DNA of 64,000 nucleotides from an uncultured Alphaproteobacteria bacterium (GTDB taxonomy: Bacteria > Pseudomonadota > Alphaproteobacteria > HIMB59 > GCA-002718135). Positions 18,115 through 26,819 of this stretch are shown one piece after another. The stretch is taken from NCBI GenBank assembly GCA_902614395.1, contig CACMKW010000005.1:34949-98948 (forward strand), given 5' to 3'. Under the pieces are notes generated by a model. That model did no database searches, had not been told where the DNA came from, and worked only from the letters and a program-made list of their open reading frames with translations. Within the stretch, counting starts at the first letter, position 1. Every line of letters begins with the position of its first letter. Position numbers and translations under genes: made by a program.

Positions 18115-18963
18115 TTACTTTCTTGTAGCTATATATACTCCGAAAGTACAAATAAATAAGCCTATTATATCAATCAAATATAGATTTTCTCCTAGCACTA
18201 AATAAGCCATTACAGCTGTTGTGGGGGGTATTAAAAAAAATAGATTTGATGTTTTACTTGCTGTCCCAGTCTTAATTAAATACATTAGAATTGCATATGC
18301 ACCAAAAGATACCATAATTATTTGCCACCCCATTGATAAAATAAATCTTTTATCGAAATTTATAAATGAAACTTCAAATAGAAAGGATGCAATGATTAAA
18401 AAAAATGTTGCAGCAATTGCTTGATAAAAATTATTTACTGATAATGTAATTTCACTTGTAAATTTCTTTTGCCATATTGTTGCAGTAGTTGCGCCAAGTA
18501 GAGCTACTATTGAAGCGATTACTCCTAAAAATGGAATGGTTTTACCAATATCGTAACCAATGACTAATACTGTTCCAATAAATCCAAGTGTTATTCCTAT
18601 CCATTGAACTAGTGTTACTCTCTCTTTTAGTATTGGTCCGCTAAAAATATTTGTTAGAATAGGTTGTAAACCAACTATTAAAGCAGATAATGTAGCTGAT
18701 AAACCAATTGAATATGAAAAAAACACACCCCCGAGATAAAAACCATGAAAAAGAACCCCTGTTATTGATGCCTGTAAAATTAATTTATAATTAACTAAAA
18801 TTTTTTCTCTGAAGAAAAAAGAAAATAATAAGAAAAAAATAGAAACGATTAAAAATCTAAATGATAATGCAGCAAATGGACTTGCTGACTGAACTATAAA
18901 TTGACCACTGATAAATGCTGAACTCCAGAAAAAAACAAAAAGATAAGGAAAATATAAATTCAT
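18115..18963 (-). CDS. EamA/DMT-family permease
   Basis: Drug/metabolite-transporter fold with ten predicted helices and two EamA repeats. The first repeat ends with GLSATLSALIVGLQPILTNIFS...ERVTLVQWIGITLGFIGTVLV; the second with SNLFFLIPPTTAVMAYLVLGE...IIGLFICTFGVYIA. The LxPxxxxxxxxxxxxE pattern is typical. Export or import of a small metabolite such as an amino acid is possible; substrate unknown. One of four DMT genes within 9 kb. Confidence 0.85.
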   Translation of the reverse strand: MNLYFPYLFVFFWSSAFISGQFIVQSASPFAALSFRFLIVSIFFLLFSFFFREKILVNYKLILQASITGVLFHGFYLGGVFFSYSIGLSATLSALIVGLQPILTNIFSGPILKERVTLVQWIGITLGFIGTVLVIGYDIGKTIPFLGVIASIVALLGATTATIWQKKFTSEITLSVNNFYQAIAATFFLIIASFLFEVSFINFDKRFILSMGWQIIMVSFGAYAILMYLIKTGTASKTSNLFFLIPPTTAVMAYLVLGENLYLIDIIGLFICTFGVYIATRK

Positions 18964-19021
18964 AACAAAAGTATATTATTATACATCTATAAGTGATAAG
19001 AAAATTTCTCTATAGTTTTTT

Positions 19022-19417
19022 ATGCAAAAAGATATAAATTTTCATTGCCCAAACTGTAAATCCAATAAATATAAATCTAAAACAACAATGGGGAAAAAAT
19101 ATAATGAAGGACCATATAAAGATGTTGTTGCAGAAATACAATGTTCTACATGCTTTATGGATATTCCAACAAATATATCTGAAAATATTAATATAAAAAA
19201 TTTAGATAAATTTCACAAATTATGGATTAATATTTATAAACCAGCTCATAAGTTAGATGCTCCAAAATGCTCAAGATGTTATCGTTTTTATTGGGAAATT
19301 GAAAAATATTTGTATGATAAAAATATTCAATCAAAAGATATTTTTTACCAAACATATAATCCTCAAAAAGGAGTAGGTAACTTAGTTTGCAAAATTTGTG
19401 ATCCTGATGCCTTTTAA
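19022..19417 (+). CDS. Zinc-ribbon-type hypothetical protein, four CxxC knuckles
   Basis: 131 residues with four Cys-x-x-Cys pairs: CPNC near residue 9, CSTC about 41, CSRC about 80 and CKIC near 124. Two zinc sites are likely. The first pair with the second looks like a zinc ribbon; the second half CSRCYRFYWEIEKYL resembles no family I can name. Nine bp upstream of a DMT permease gene, so possibly co-transcribed. Could be nucleic-acid-binding or structural. Confidence 0.6.
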   Translation: MQKDINFHCPNCKSNKYKSKTTMGKKYNEGPYKDVVAEIQCSTCFMDIPTNISENINIKNLDKFHKLWINIYKPAHKLDAPKCSRCYRFYWEIEKYLYDKNIQSKDIFYQTYNPQKGVGNLVCKICDPDAF

Positions 19418-19425
19418 TTAAATTA

Positions 19426-20268
19426 ATGCTAGCTTATATCCTTAATATATCCGGTTGGCTTTTATTACCTTTTATGGATGGTATAGCTAAATACCTATCC
19501 TCTGAAATGCATTTTATTCAAATTATTTGGGGTAGATATTTTTTTATGATTTTAGTAAGTTTTCCTTTAGCTTTAATTTTTTTTAGAAAAGAAATTAAGT
19601 TTCCTAAAAATATTTCAGTACAGCTATTTAGGGGATTTTTTTTATTCCTCTCAACTGTGTTTTTCTTTTATGCAATTTCAATTATATCTTTGGCTCAAGC
19701 TTTAACTCTTGCTTTTGTTTCTCCAATAATAGTAACAATTTTATCAATATTTTATTTAAAAGAAAAAGTAGGTATACATCGTTGGTCTGCAGTTATCATT
19801 GGTTTTATTGGTGTTTTAATAATCATAAGACCAGGATTTTTAGAAATCAATTTTGCTTCTATTTCAGCTATTGGTGCAGGAACAGCTTATGCATTTTATA
19901 TAATATATACACGTAAGTTATCATTTATTGATAGTCCTGTAGTTACATTGCTTTTTACCGGTGTTGTAGGCTGTATATTAATTTCATTAATTTTACCTTA
20001 TTATTGGACAAATATAGATTTGAGACAATTAATATTATTAATTTTGTTAGCTTCTATTGGAGCTCTAGCACATTTTTTAATTATTTTATCTTTAAGGCTT
20101 GGTGAGGCTTCTAAATTAGCACCTTTGGGTTATTTTGAAATATCTACAAATATATTAGTTGGTTATATTTTTTTTGGTGATCTACCAGATATTTGGATTT
20201 ATTTAGGCTTATCCTTAATAGTATTTAGCGGTATTTATATTTTCATTAGAGAGAATAAAAAAACTTAA
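19426..20268 (+). CDS. EamA/DMT-family permease
   Basis: Ten-helix DMT permease, 280 residues. Visible EamA marks: YAISIISLAQALTLAFVSPIIVTILS followed by KEKVGIHRWSAVIIGFIGVLIIIRPG, and in the second half LRLGEASKLAPLGYFEISTNILVGYIFFGDLPD. The RPG after helix 5 is common in S-adenosylmethionine/carboxylate-type DMT proteins, but no substrate can be assigned. Convergent with the next DMT gene (1 bp between stops). Confidence 0.85.
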   Translation: MLAYILNISGWLLLPFMDGIAKYLSSEMHFIQIIWGRYFFMILVSFPLALIFFRKEIKFPKNISVQLFRGFFLFLSTVFFFYAISIISLAQALTLAFVSPIIVTILSIFYLKEKVGIHRWSAVIIGFIGVLIIIRPGFLEINFASISAIGAGTAYAFYIIYTRKLSFIDSPVVTLLFTGVVGCILISLILPYYWTNIDLRQLILLILLASIGALAHFLIILSLRLGEASKLAPLGYFEISTNILVGYIFFGDLPDIWIYLGLSLIVFSGIYIFIRENKKT

Positions 20269-20269
20269 A

Positions 20270-21124
20270 TTAATTTGATTTTCTAGTTGTTTGATAAATA
20301 AATATAGCAACTGATCCTAGTAACAAAATACCACCAATTATTGTATTCAATGGAGGAACTTCTTTAATAACAAACCAAACCCATGTTGTTCCTAAAACAC
20401 TTTCAAGTAAAAAAATTAAAGCTACTTCATGTGCAGGAGCAAATTTAGGAGAAATCGTCATAATCATAAATGGTATTGGCAAAATTATTAAGCACATAAT
20501 TACAATCAAAATAAATTGATCATTATTTAAATTAAAATTGATACCAAATGGAAGAGCATAAATTGCTGAAATTAAGCATCCCAATAAACAAGCTGGTACT
20601 AAATCTTTATTTTTAAATAACCTTACAAGAACCATACTAAAACCCATACCTATGGCTACAACAAGAGCCATTAAATCTCCGTATAACCCAGTAGTTGTAA
20701 AGCTTCCTACACCAATTATTATCATCGCTAACATTGCTATTATGATTACTATCCACGTAAAAAGACTAGGTATTTCTTTAAGTATGAAAACTGAAAATAA
20801 AGCTGCAAAAATTGGTGCGGAAGCAATTAATACTAGTGTATTTGCTACAGCAGTGTTCTGAATTGAATATACAAAACAAATATGAGTTATAGCATAAAGA
20901 ATAGCGTATATTATTCCTGGTACACCAATCAGATAAAATGATTTAAGAAATGATTCCTTGTATGTATAAATAAGAAAAATTAATATTGTTACAATCGGTA
21001 AAGCGCTTCTATAAAATATTAAACTAAAATCATCTAAATCTACTAACCTAATTAATAAACTGTCAGGGCTAAGTATTAAAACTCCAATAAATGATAATAT
21101 AAGACCTTTATTTCTAGTTTTCAT
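20270..21124 (-). CDS. EamA/DMT-family permease
   Basis: 284 residues with ten predicted helices. First repeat: IQNTAVANTLVLIASAPIFAALFSVFILKEIPS. Second repeat: SPKFAPAHEVALIFLLESVLGTTWVWFVIKEVPPLNTIIGG. It is clearly a different subfamily from the adjacent convergent DMT gene (different linker and no RPG motif), so the pair is not a recent tandem duplication. Confidence 0.85.
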   Translation of the reverse strand: MKTRNKGLILSFIGVLILSPDSLLIRLVDLDDFSLIFYRSALPIVTILIFLIYTYKESFLKSFYLIGVPGIIYAILYAITHICFVYSIQNTAVANTLVLIASAPIFAALFSVFILKEIPSLFTWIVIIIAMLAMIIIGVGSFTTTGLYGDLMALVVAIGMGFSMVLVRLFKNKDLVPACLLGCLISAIYALPFGINFNLNNDQFILIVIMCLIILPIPFMIMTISPKFAPAHEVALIFLLESVLGTTWVWFVIKEVPPLNTIIGGILLLGSVAIFIYQTTRKSN

Positions 21125-21192
21125 AAATATTTGAAAATAAATAGATAAATAATATATCTATCAGTATCATACTTTAAATCACACTTGTTTAT

Positions 21193-21600
21193 ATGAAAAA
21201 ACTACTATTTTTATGTTTAATTTTTGTATCATTAAATACTAAAGCCATAGATTCTAATAAATTAATAAATCTTAATGATTTAAATATCCTTTTTGAATTT
21301 CAAAAAAATGATTGGAATGAAAATGTTCTTTTTCTAATAAAAAAAAATTCATTTGCTAAAGTGGATAATGAATCTGATACGTTTAATTTAAAAACAATTT
21401 TTAAAGATGGTGAAATAATTACAATGCCAATATTTTCTAATAACATCGTTAAAAAAATTAAGTTTGAATATATTTATTTTGATCATAAAAAAGAAAATTT
21501 AAAAATTATAAAGGATCATTTTAATTCGTTTAAAAATTATTGCTTTGAATATCTCTATAATGATAAGTCTATACAAACAGTTATTTCTAAATGTAATTAG
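21193..21600 (+). CDS. Secreted hypothetical protein (135 aa)
   Basis: A signal peptide covers about residues 1-18 (LFLCLIFVSLNTKA). The rest is a soluble lysine/asparagine-rich domain with two cysteines near the C-terminus (NYCFEY and SKCN) that could form a disulfide. No family recognised. Divergent from a DMT gene; its stop overlaps the convergent HDAC-like gene by 4 bp. Confidence 0.65.
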   Translation: MKKLLFLCLIFVSLNTKAIDSNKLINLNDLNILFEFQKNDWNENVLFLIKKNSFAKVDNESDTFNLKTIFKDGEIITMPIFSNNIVKKIKFEYIYFDHKKENLKIIKDHFNSFKNYCFEYLYNDKSIQTVISKCN

Positions 21601-22505
21601 TTAAAAACTATTGATGTAGCTTTAAAAATTAAACTGTGTCTTTTAGCTAACTCTAATTTATCATTTGAATATCCGCCACCTATTACTGTTGCAATGGGAA
21701 TTGACTTATTCTTAAAAAATTCTAGTACTGTAATATCTCTTTTTAATAATCCTGCAGTTGTTATTTTTAAATTTCCTAATTTATCATTCTCATGAATATC
21801 AACTCCAGTATCAAATATTACCAAATCTGGATTAAAATTTTTTATACAACTATTAAGAGTTTGATTTAATATTTTCAAATACTCATCATCTTCTAAATTA
21901 TCATCTAATTCAACATCCATGTCACTTATTGATTTTCTAAATGGAAAATTATTTTTACAATGAATAGAACATGTAAAAATTTCATTATTATCTTTAAGGA
22001 TTGAAGCTGTACCATCTCCTTGATGTACATCGGTATCAAAAATTAATATTTTTTTAACTAGTTTTTCTCTTATCAAGTGTAATGAAGCATAAGCCATATC
22101 ATTAAAAACGCAATATCCTGAACCAAAATCTCTATGACTATGATGTGTGCCACCGGCTAAATGATTTGCAATCCCATTCTTAATTGCTTCTTTGCATGTT
22201 AATAAAGTTCCGTTAACTGCTAAAAATGAACGATTAGAAAGTGTTTCTGACCATGTAAAACCCAATCTTCTTGTTTCTTTATCGGATAAACCACCATTTT
22301 TAATTTTTAATATGTAATCCAAATCATGGCATATAGAAAGCTCATCAACACTTGCTTTTTGAGGACTTAGAATGTTTGCACGATGATAAAAATCTAAATT
22401 TTTTAATTCATTATACAAATCTGAAAACTTACTGGCAGTAAATTTATGATTTTCTGGCAGAGAAATGTCATAATCTTCATGTGTTACCCAACTGATTTTT
22501 TTCAT
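21597..22505 (-). CDS. Histone-deacetylase-family metalloamidase
   Basis: Zinc-dependent deacetylase fold (AcuC/acetylpolyamine amidohydrolase/class IV HDAC type). Catalytic and zinc residues are visible: GGTHHSHRDFG (H121, H122), DTDVHQGDGT (D157, D159, H161) and the distal Asp in FDTGVDIHENDKLG. The ending GGGY is the catalytic-tyrosine loop. In bacteria these enzymes remove acyl groups from polyamines, small amides or proteins; the target cannot be read. Divergent from a PhyH-type oxygenase gene. Confidence 0.92.
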   Translation of the reverse strand: MKKISWVTHEDYDISLPENHKFTASKFSDLYNELKNLDFYHRANILSPQKASVDELSICHDLDYILKIKNGGLSDKETRRLGFTWSETLSNRSFLAVNGTLLTCKEAIKNGIANHLAGGTHHSHRDFGSGYCVFNDMAYASLHLIREKLVKKILIFDTDVHQGDGTASILKDNNEIFTCSIHCKNNFPFRKSISDMDVELDDNLEDDEYLKILNQTLNSCIKNFNPDLVIFDTGVDIHENDKLGNLKITTAGLLKRDITVLEFFKNKSIPIATVIGGGYSNDKLELAKRHSLIFKATSIVFN

Positions 22506-22560
22506 AAATTTGCCTCTTTTTAACTCAATTTATGCCTAAATTAATATGTACATAGGTTAT

Positions 22561-22627
22561 GTGGCACTAATCTACCAATATATATTTAGTGAGTAAATGT
22601 ATTCTATCCATAAAGTATTAGTGTCAC
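22561..22627. promoter_or_regulatory. Spaced inverted repeat with alternative pairing in divergent spacer
   Basis: GTGGCACTAAT (22561-22571) and ATTAGTGTCAC (22617-22627) are inverted repeats with one mismatch. The left arm also contains CACTAA, which can pair with TTAGTG at 22586-22591. It lies between the divergent HDAC-like and PhyH-like genes. It may be an operator pair or a structured leader. A related GTGGCAC/GTGCCAC pair occurs in the 25.7 kb divergent spacer. Confidence 0.35.
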
Positions 22628-22736
22628 AACCATATGGAATTTATTTTAATATTTGATTTATTAATTATTTGTTTAGTTGGTTTTTTCATTGTTAATTTTT
22701 ATTGAATAAATAACCAATTTTAATAATATTTAAACA

Positions 22737-23516
22737 ATGAAAGATTTTTATGAGCGTAATGGTTATTTCTCACCATTGAAAATCTATAACGCAAAAGAAG
22801 CAAATTTTTTTAGAAGCAAATTAGAAGACACAGAAAAAAAACTAGGTAAACTTCATTATATTGTAAAAACTTATACAATAATGAAATGGGTGTATGAAAT
22901 AGCTATTAATAAAATTTTGCTTGATTTTGTTGAAGAAATAATTGGTAAAAATATATTATTATATAATGCAACTTTTATAATAAAAGAACCAAATACAAAA
23001 ACACATGTAAGTTGGCATCAAGATCTTACCTATTGGGGTTTTGATAATAATGAAAAACAAGTTAGTGCATGGCTTGCTTTATCAAAAACTAATGATCAAA
23101 GTGGGTGTATGCAGATGATACCAGGTTCTCATAAAAATGGTTTTTTTGAACATCATTCAATTGAAGATAAAAATAATGTTTTATTAAGAGGTCAAACTGT
23201 AAAAGATATTGATATTAATAATGCAGTTTCATGCCCCCTAGAACCTGGTGAAGTTTCCTTTCATCATGGTTTAACATTACACGCATCTCAACCCAATTCT
23301 AGTAATGATCGAAGAATAGGATTAAATTTCCAATTTATTTCTACAGATATGAAACAATTAAAAAGCAAAAATGATAGTGCTATTTGTGTAAGAGGTGAGG
23401 ATCAATATAAACATTTTAAAACAGATAGAATAGCTAAGGATGATTTTGACCATGATGCTTATCAACATCTTCTCGAACTTAATAATCATTATAATAAAAT
23501 AATTAGAAAAAATTAA
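22737..23516 (+). CDS. Phytanoyl-CoA dioxygenase (PhyH) family oxygenase
   Basis: Fe(II)/2-oxoglutarate oxygenase. HxD is WHQDLTYWG (H94, D96), followed by WLALSKTNDQSGCMQMIPGSH, a hallmark of PhyH, and the distal His plus 2OG-binding Arg in HHGLTLHASQPNSSNDRRIG. The family hydroxylates diverse small molecules, for example ectoine, chlorinated metabolites or phosphonates (PhnY). Substrate unknown. Alone on the plus strand; followed by a strong bidirectional hairpin. Confidence 0.88.
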   Translation: MKDFYERNGYFSPLKIYNAKEANFFRSKLEDTEKKLGKLHYIVKTYTIMKWVYEIAINKILLDFVEEIIGKNILLYNATFIIKEPNTKTHVSWHQDLTYWGFDNNEKQVSAWLALSKTNDQSGCMQMIPGSHKNGFFEHHSIEDKNNVLLRGQTVKDIDINNAVSCPLEPGEVSFHHGLTLHASQPNSSNDRRIGLNFQFISTDMKQLKSKNDSAICVRGEDQYKHFKTDRIAKDDFDHDAYQHLLELNNHYNKIIRKN

Positions 23517-23560
23517 ATTATATTCAAAGAAAATTAAAGATAATATATTTGTAAAAATTT

Positions 23561-23592
23561 AAGTGATTGGTTTATTAACAAACCAATCACTT
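23561..23592. terminator. Bidirectional terminator hairpin
   Basis: A perfect 13-bp inverted repeat (AAGTGATTGGTTT / AAACCAATCACTT) with loop ATTAAC lies between the convergent PhyH-like and cupin genes. A T-rich run follows on the plus strand (ATTATTTTTT) and an A/T-rich tract on the other side, so it can serve both genes. Confidence 0.8.
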
Positions 23593-23598
23593 ATAATA

Positions 23599-23961
23599 TT
23601 ATTTTTTCCAAGGACCAAAATCTTTTTGATCTGATGTAAACTCATAAGATATAAATTCATCATCGCTTACAATCCAACCATCATGACCAGGAGCTAAATA
23701 GTAAGCATCACCTGCCTTAAAATAATCTTCTGATCCATCATCATGTTTTACTTTCATCTCACCTTGTACCACAACACCAACATGCCCAGCTTGACAACTA
23801 TCTGTTCCTACAATTGGTTTAATACATGAGCTCCAACTCCAACCAGGCTGTAAAGTTGTTTTGCTTAATGTTACATTACCTAAAATTACTGTGGATGAAT
23901 GAGCTTTATCTGGAGTTTTAATTTCTCCTTCAGAAAATGATTTTCTCATTACATTAGACAT
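23599..23961 (-). CDS. Cupin-domain protein
   Basis: Single small cupin barrel of 120 residues. Motif 1 is degenerate (GWSWSSCIKPIVGTDSCQAGHVGVVVQG, with one clear His), and motif 2 is AGDAYYLAPGHDGW. This resembles cupins seen in many proteobacteria that lack an assigned activity. Shine-Dalgarno AGGAG lies upstream of the ATG (plus-strand CTCCT at 23971-23975). Function unknown. Confidence 0.8.
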   Translation of the reverse strand: MSNVMRKSFSEGEIKTPDKAHSSTVILGNVTLSKTTLQPGWSWSSCIKPIVGTDSCQAGHVGVVVQGEMKVKHDDGSEDYFKAGDAYYLAPGHDGWIVSDDEFISYEFTSDQKDFGPWKK

Positions 23962-24116
23962 TATAAATCTCCTATTATTTGTTACTATTAAAATTATATT
24001 AACATTATTTTTATAAAAATATCTATATGTAATAAAATAACATAATAATATTAATTTCTATTTATAATTAAGTATAAAATTTATTTATAAATTAATTTTT
24101 TTTGATGAGATAGTAA

Positions 24117-25271
24117 ATGAAAGAATATTTTATTAATATTTACTTAAGAGGTTTTTTAAGTGCATGTATAGCAATTTATATGCCTTTGTTTATGTGGGGT
24201 AATACAATTGCTCATCTTCCATATTTTATGAATAAAATAGGGATGCCTAGTACATCTTTAGGTTTCTTTTTTATGATCTTATCCAGTATTCAAATAATAT
24301 TTAGTCAATTAGCAGGAAGATTAATCATCCCAAAAATTGGTTCTAAAAACACACTATCAATAGGCATTTTAATTTTTTCATTGTTTCCAATAATTTTGAT
24401 TAATTCTCAAAATTCTTTTCATTTCTTACTTGCTTCTTTGCCTTGTGGTTTTGGTGTCGGTCTTTTTTTTACTACATGTACAGCAATTACAGGAATCGCT
24501 GAAAGAGAGACTAATAAAATTTTACAACCTCTTTGGGGAGCATTTTTAAGTTTTGGTTTTCTATGCGGTGCAATTTTCTCATCGCTATGGCAATTTATGA
24601 ATTTCTCTACATATAATTTATTTATTTTATTATCTTTTTTCGGATTGATTGGTTTTTTTCTAATTCGTCAATATGGATTTCCTAGAGAGAAAGATAGTAT
24701 TGATAAATCTGAAAAATTTAAATTACCAGAATTAAAAATATTAATTTTTGGTATTTACTTATTTATATTTTATGCCTCTGTTGGAATTGTTGGCGATTGG
24801 TCTGCAGTTTGGTTTGAGAAAGAATTAAAAACAACATTATTTCTTGCAAGTTTAGCTGTTGTTGCCTGGGGGTCGGGAGAGTCAATAGGAAGATTTTTAG
24901 GATCTTATATGATAAAATTAGTAAATGAAAAATTTGTTGGAGCTTATTTAGGTTTAATTGGTTGTTTTTTATTTTTTCTTTCAATATTAACTATGAACCC
25001 TTATATAATATTATCTGGTATATTTTTGATAGGATTATGCTCTTCTAATTTTTATCCAGTTGTAATAAGATTTGCCCTCAGACAATCAACGCAAAACATA
25101 AACACTACAGCAGCTAATTTAAGTACTTTAGCAATGGGAGGTTTTTTGATAGGTCCTGCTTTAGTTGGTTTTTCTGCTGATTATTTTGGATTAACTTTTA
25201 ATGTTCAAGTTTTATGCTTTATTTGGTTTGTTAATACAAGTTTGTTTCTTTATAGTGTAAGAAAAAAATAA
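24117..25271 (+). CDS. MFS permease (paralogue of the gene at 47393)
   Basis: Twelve predicted helices in 384 residues. Opens with FLSACIAIYMPLFMWGNTIAHLP and has the MFS A-motif-like GRLIIPKIGSKNTLS after helix 2. WGAFLSFGFLCGAIFS and the late ANLSTLAMGGFLIGPALVGF match the second MFS protein in this window (same length, same motif order). Related to FucP/YbjJ-like permeases; substrate unknown. Convergent with the YjbQ gene (2 bp between stops). Confidence 0.85.
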   Translation: MKEYFINIYLRGFLSACIAIYMPLFMWGNTIAHLPYFMNKIGMPSTSLGFFFMILSSIQIIFSQLAGRLIIPKIGSKNTLSIGILIFSLFPIILINSQNSFHFLLASLPCGFGVGLFFTTCTAITGIAERETNKILQPLWGAFLSFGFLCGAIFSSLWQFMNFSTYNLFILLSFFGLIGFFLIRQYGFPREKDSIDKSEKFKLPELKILIFGIYLFIFYASVGIVGDWSAVWFEKELKTTLFLASLAVVAWGSGESIGRFLGSYMIKLVNEKFVGAYLGLIGCFLFFLSILTMNPYIILSGIFLIGLCSSNFYPVVIRFALRQSTQNINTTAANLSTLAMGGFLIGPALVGFSADYFGLTFNVQVLCFIWFVNTSLFLYSVRKK

Positions 25272-25273
25272 TT

Positions 25274-25693
25274 TTAAATCCCTACAAAACTTATAATTAA
25301 ATTTCTTTTAAAACTGTTGTACCTATGTTCAATAAGATAAATTCCTTGCCAAGTTCCTAGTAGGAGATTTTTATTTTGTATAGGTATTGTAAGTGACGTT
25401 TGTGTTAACATACTCTTTATATGTGATGGCATATCATCATCTCCTTCATAACCATGTTTGTATAATGATGCGTCTTCAGGTACAATTTTCTTAAAAAAAG
25501 AATTTATATCTTCTAGAACATCAGAACTTGCATTTTCCATTATTGTTAGTGATGCCGATGTATGTTGTATAAATAAATTTAATTGCCCTTTATTGATTGT
25601 GTTCTTTGAAATCCAATTATTTATTTTATTTGTTATTTCATACATTCCTTGACCTTTTGTATGAATAATCAATTCATCTTGTAAATTTATCAT
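25274..25693 (-). CDS. yjbQ: YjbQ/UPF0047 family protein
   Basis: Small conserved enzyme fold; some members have weak thiamine-phosphate synthase activity, true role uncertain. Conserved residues visible: IQHTSASLTIMENAS (His), HGYEGDDDMPSHIK (Asp/His cluster) and LGTWQGIYLIEHR (catalytic-type WQ and EHR). 139 residues, normal length. Confidence 0.93.
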   Translation of the reverse strand: MINLQDELIIHTKGQGMYEITNKINNWISKNTINKGQLNLFIQHTSASLTIMENASSDVLEDINSFFKKIVPEDASLYKHGYEGDDDMPSHIKSMLTQTSLTIPIQNKNLLLGTWQGIYLIEHRYNSFKRNLIISFVGI

Positions 25694-25708
25694 TATATAA
25701 TTTTAAAA

Positions 25709-25790
25709 TGAACTTGTGGCACCCACAAGGATAATTATTGTTAATAATAATGAAATGAAAAAAAGAACTATTCTTTTAATAAGTGCCACA
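25709..25790. promoter_or_regulatory. Structured divergent spacer with GTGGCAC/GTGCCAC inverted repeat
   Basis: Between the divergent yjbQ and DMT genes there are three local hairpins: CTTGTGG-cac-CCACAAG (25714-25730), an ATTATT/AATAAT stem, and AAAAGAA-cta-TTCTTTT (25761-25777). The outer arms GTGGCAC (25716-25722) and GTGCCAC (25783-25789) can also pair. Either an operator arrangement or a structured RNA leader. No known riboswitch class recognised. Confidence 0.35.
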
Positions 25791-25886
25791 TTTATTATTT
25801 ATTTCTAAATATTGTTTTAATATTGATATAAGTAAGGAATAAATGTGTTATCTTAGATATAAATTCTTGTTTATTTTGGGTTTCTT

Positions 25887-26777
25887 TTGTTAAATAAAAA
25901 TCAATTTGCAATTCTTCTAATAATTATATCAATAATTTTTGGAACATTAATGGGAACTTTTATTAAACTAGCTCAAGAAGAATTAAACGTATTTACCACT
26001 GGTTTTTTAAGATTTTTTTTTGGTTTTTTAATTATAATACCATACATTCTTAAAACTAAGTTTAAGGTTTTCAATACTTCAAACTTAAAAATACATATCT
26101 TAAGATCAGCATTAAATTTACCTGCTATGCTTTTGGGATTTGCAGCATTAGCTATTCTGCCTTTAGAAAAAATAACAGCTATACATTTTGTAGTACCTTT
26201 ATTGGTTACAATTCTTGCAGTAATATTTTTAAAAGAAAAAATATATTTATATAGATCTTTAGCATTAATAATTGGATTTTTAGGTGTTTTAATCATTTTA
26301 AGACCAGGTATCGTAGATATTTCTATTGGCATATATATGGCGCTAACGTCTTCATTAATATGGTCTGTAGTAATTATTTTAACAAAAAAGGTATCTAAGG
26401 ATGACAGTGCTATAACAATATTATCACACCAATATTTTTACATGAGCTTATTTTCATTGCCATTAGTTATTTATTTTTGGGATCAGCCAAATTTAAAAAC
26501 TATCATTTTCATTTTATGTGCAGCAATGTCTGGTACAATCTTGCATATAGCTTTAAATCATGCCTATAAATTAGTAGATGTCTCAATGACTCAACCTTAT
26601 TCATTTTTAGGTTTAGTTTTGTCTTCAGTCATCGGTTATTTTGTTTTTAGTGATAAACCAGATTTATATACCTGGTTAGGTGCATCGGTTATATTTTGCA
26701 GTATTATCTTAATTTCTTATAGAGAACTTCAATTAAATAAAGAAATTACAAGAAAGAGATTAGATATTAATTCATAA
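25887..26777 (+). CDS. EamA/DMT-family permease
   Basis: 296 residues, ten helices. Starts with TTG, needed to keep the complete first helix (FAILLIIISIIFGTLMGTFI). EamA marks: ALAILPLEKITAIHFVVPLLVTILAVIFLKEKI...GFLGVLIILRPG and ALNHAYKLVDVSMTQPYSFLGLVLSSVIGYFVFSDKPD. Ends 42 bp before the TTC38/apionate-type operon in the same direction, so it might supply transport for it (inference). Confidence 0.85.
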   Translation: MLNKNQFAILLIIISIIFGTLMGTFIKLAQEELNVFTTGFLRFFFGFLIIIPYILKTKFKVFNTSNLKIHILRSALNLPAMLLGFAALAILPLEKITAIHFVVPLLVTILAVIFLKEKIYLYRSLALIIGFLGVLIILRPGIVDISIGIYMALTSSLIWSVVIILTKKVSKDDSAITILSHQYFYMSLFSLPLVIYFWDQPNLKTIIFILCAAMSGTILHIALNHAYKLVDVSMTQPYSFLGLVLSSVIGYFVFSDKPDLYTWLGASVIFCSIILISYRELQLNKEITRKRLDINS

Positions 26778-26819
26778 TATAAATATTTAACATAAATAAA
26801 TTACATGTATTATTAATTT

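Noticed and set aside
17780-18151. 123-aa minus-strand ORF in the sulfatase gene
   Set aside because: Lies almost entirely antisense to a well-supported gene, has no recognisable motif and no ribosome-binding site; a frame shadow.
22634-22705. 23-codon hydrophobic ORF in the HDAC/PhyH spacer
   Set aside because: All-hydrophobic peptide without charged ends or a Shine-Dalgarno; easily produced by T-rich DNA, and it begins in the flank of the inverted repeat.
25755-25808. 17-codon ORF (MKKRTILLISATF...) before a DMT gene
   Set aside because: Looks like a signal-peptide fragment but overlaps the structured inverted-repeat region and has no downstream coupling.
25973-26332. 119-aa minus-strand ORF in a DMT gene
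   Set aside because: Antisense shadow of an intact EamA gene.
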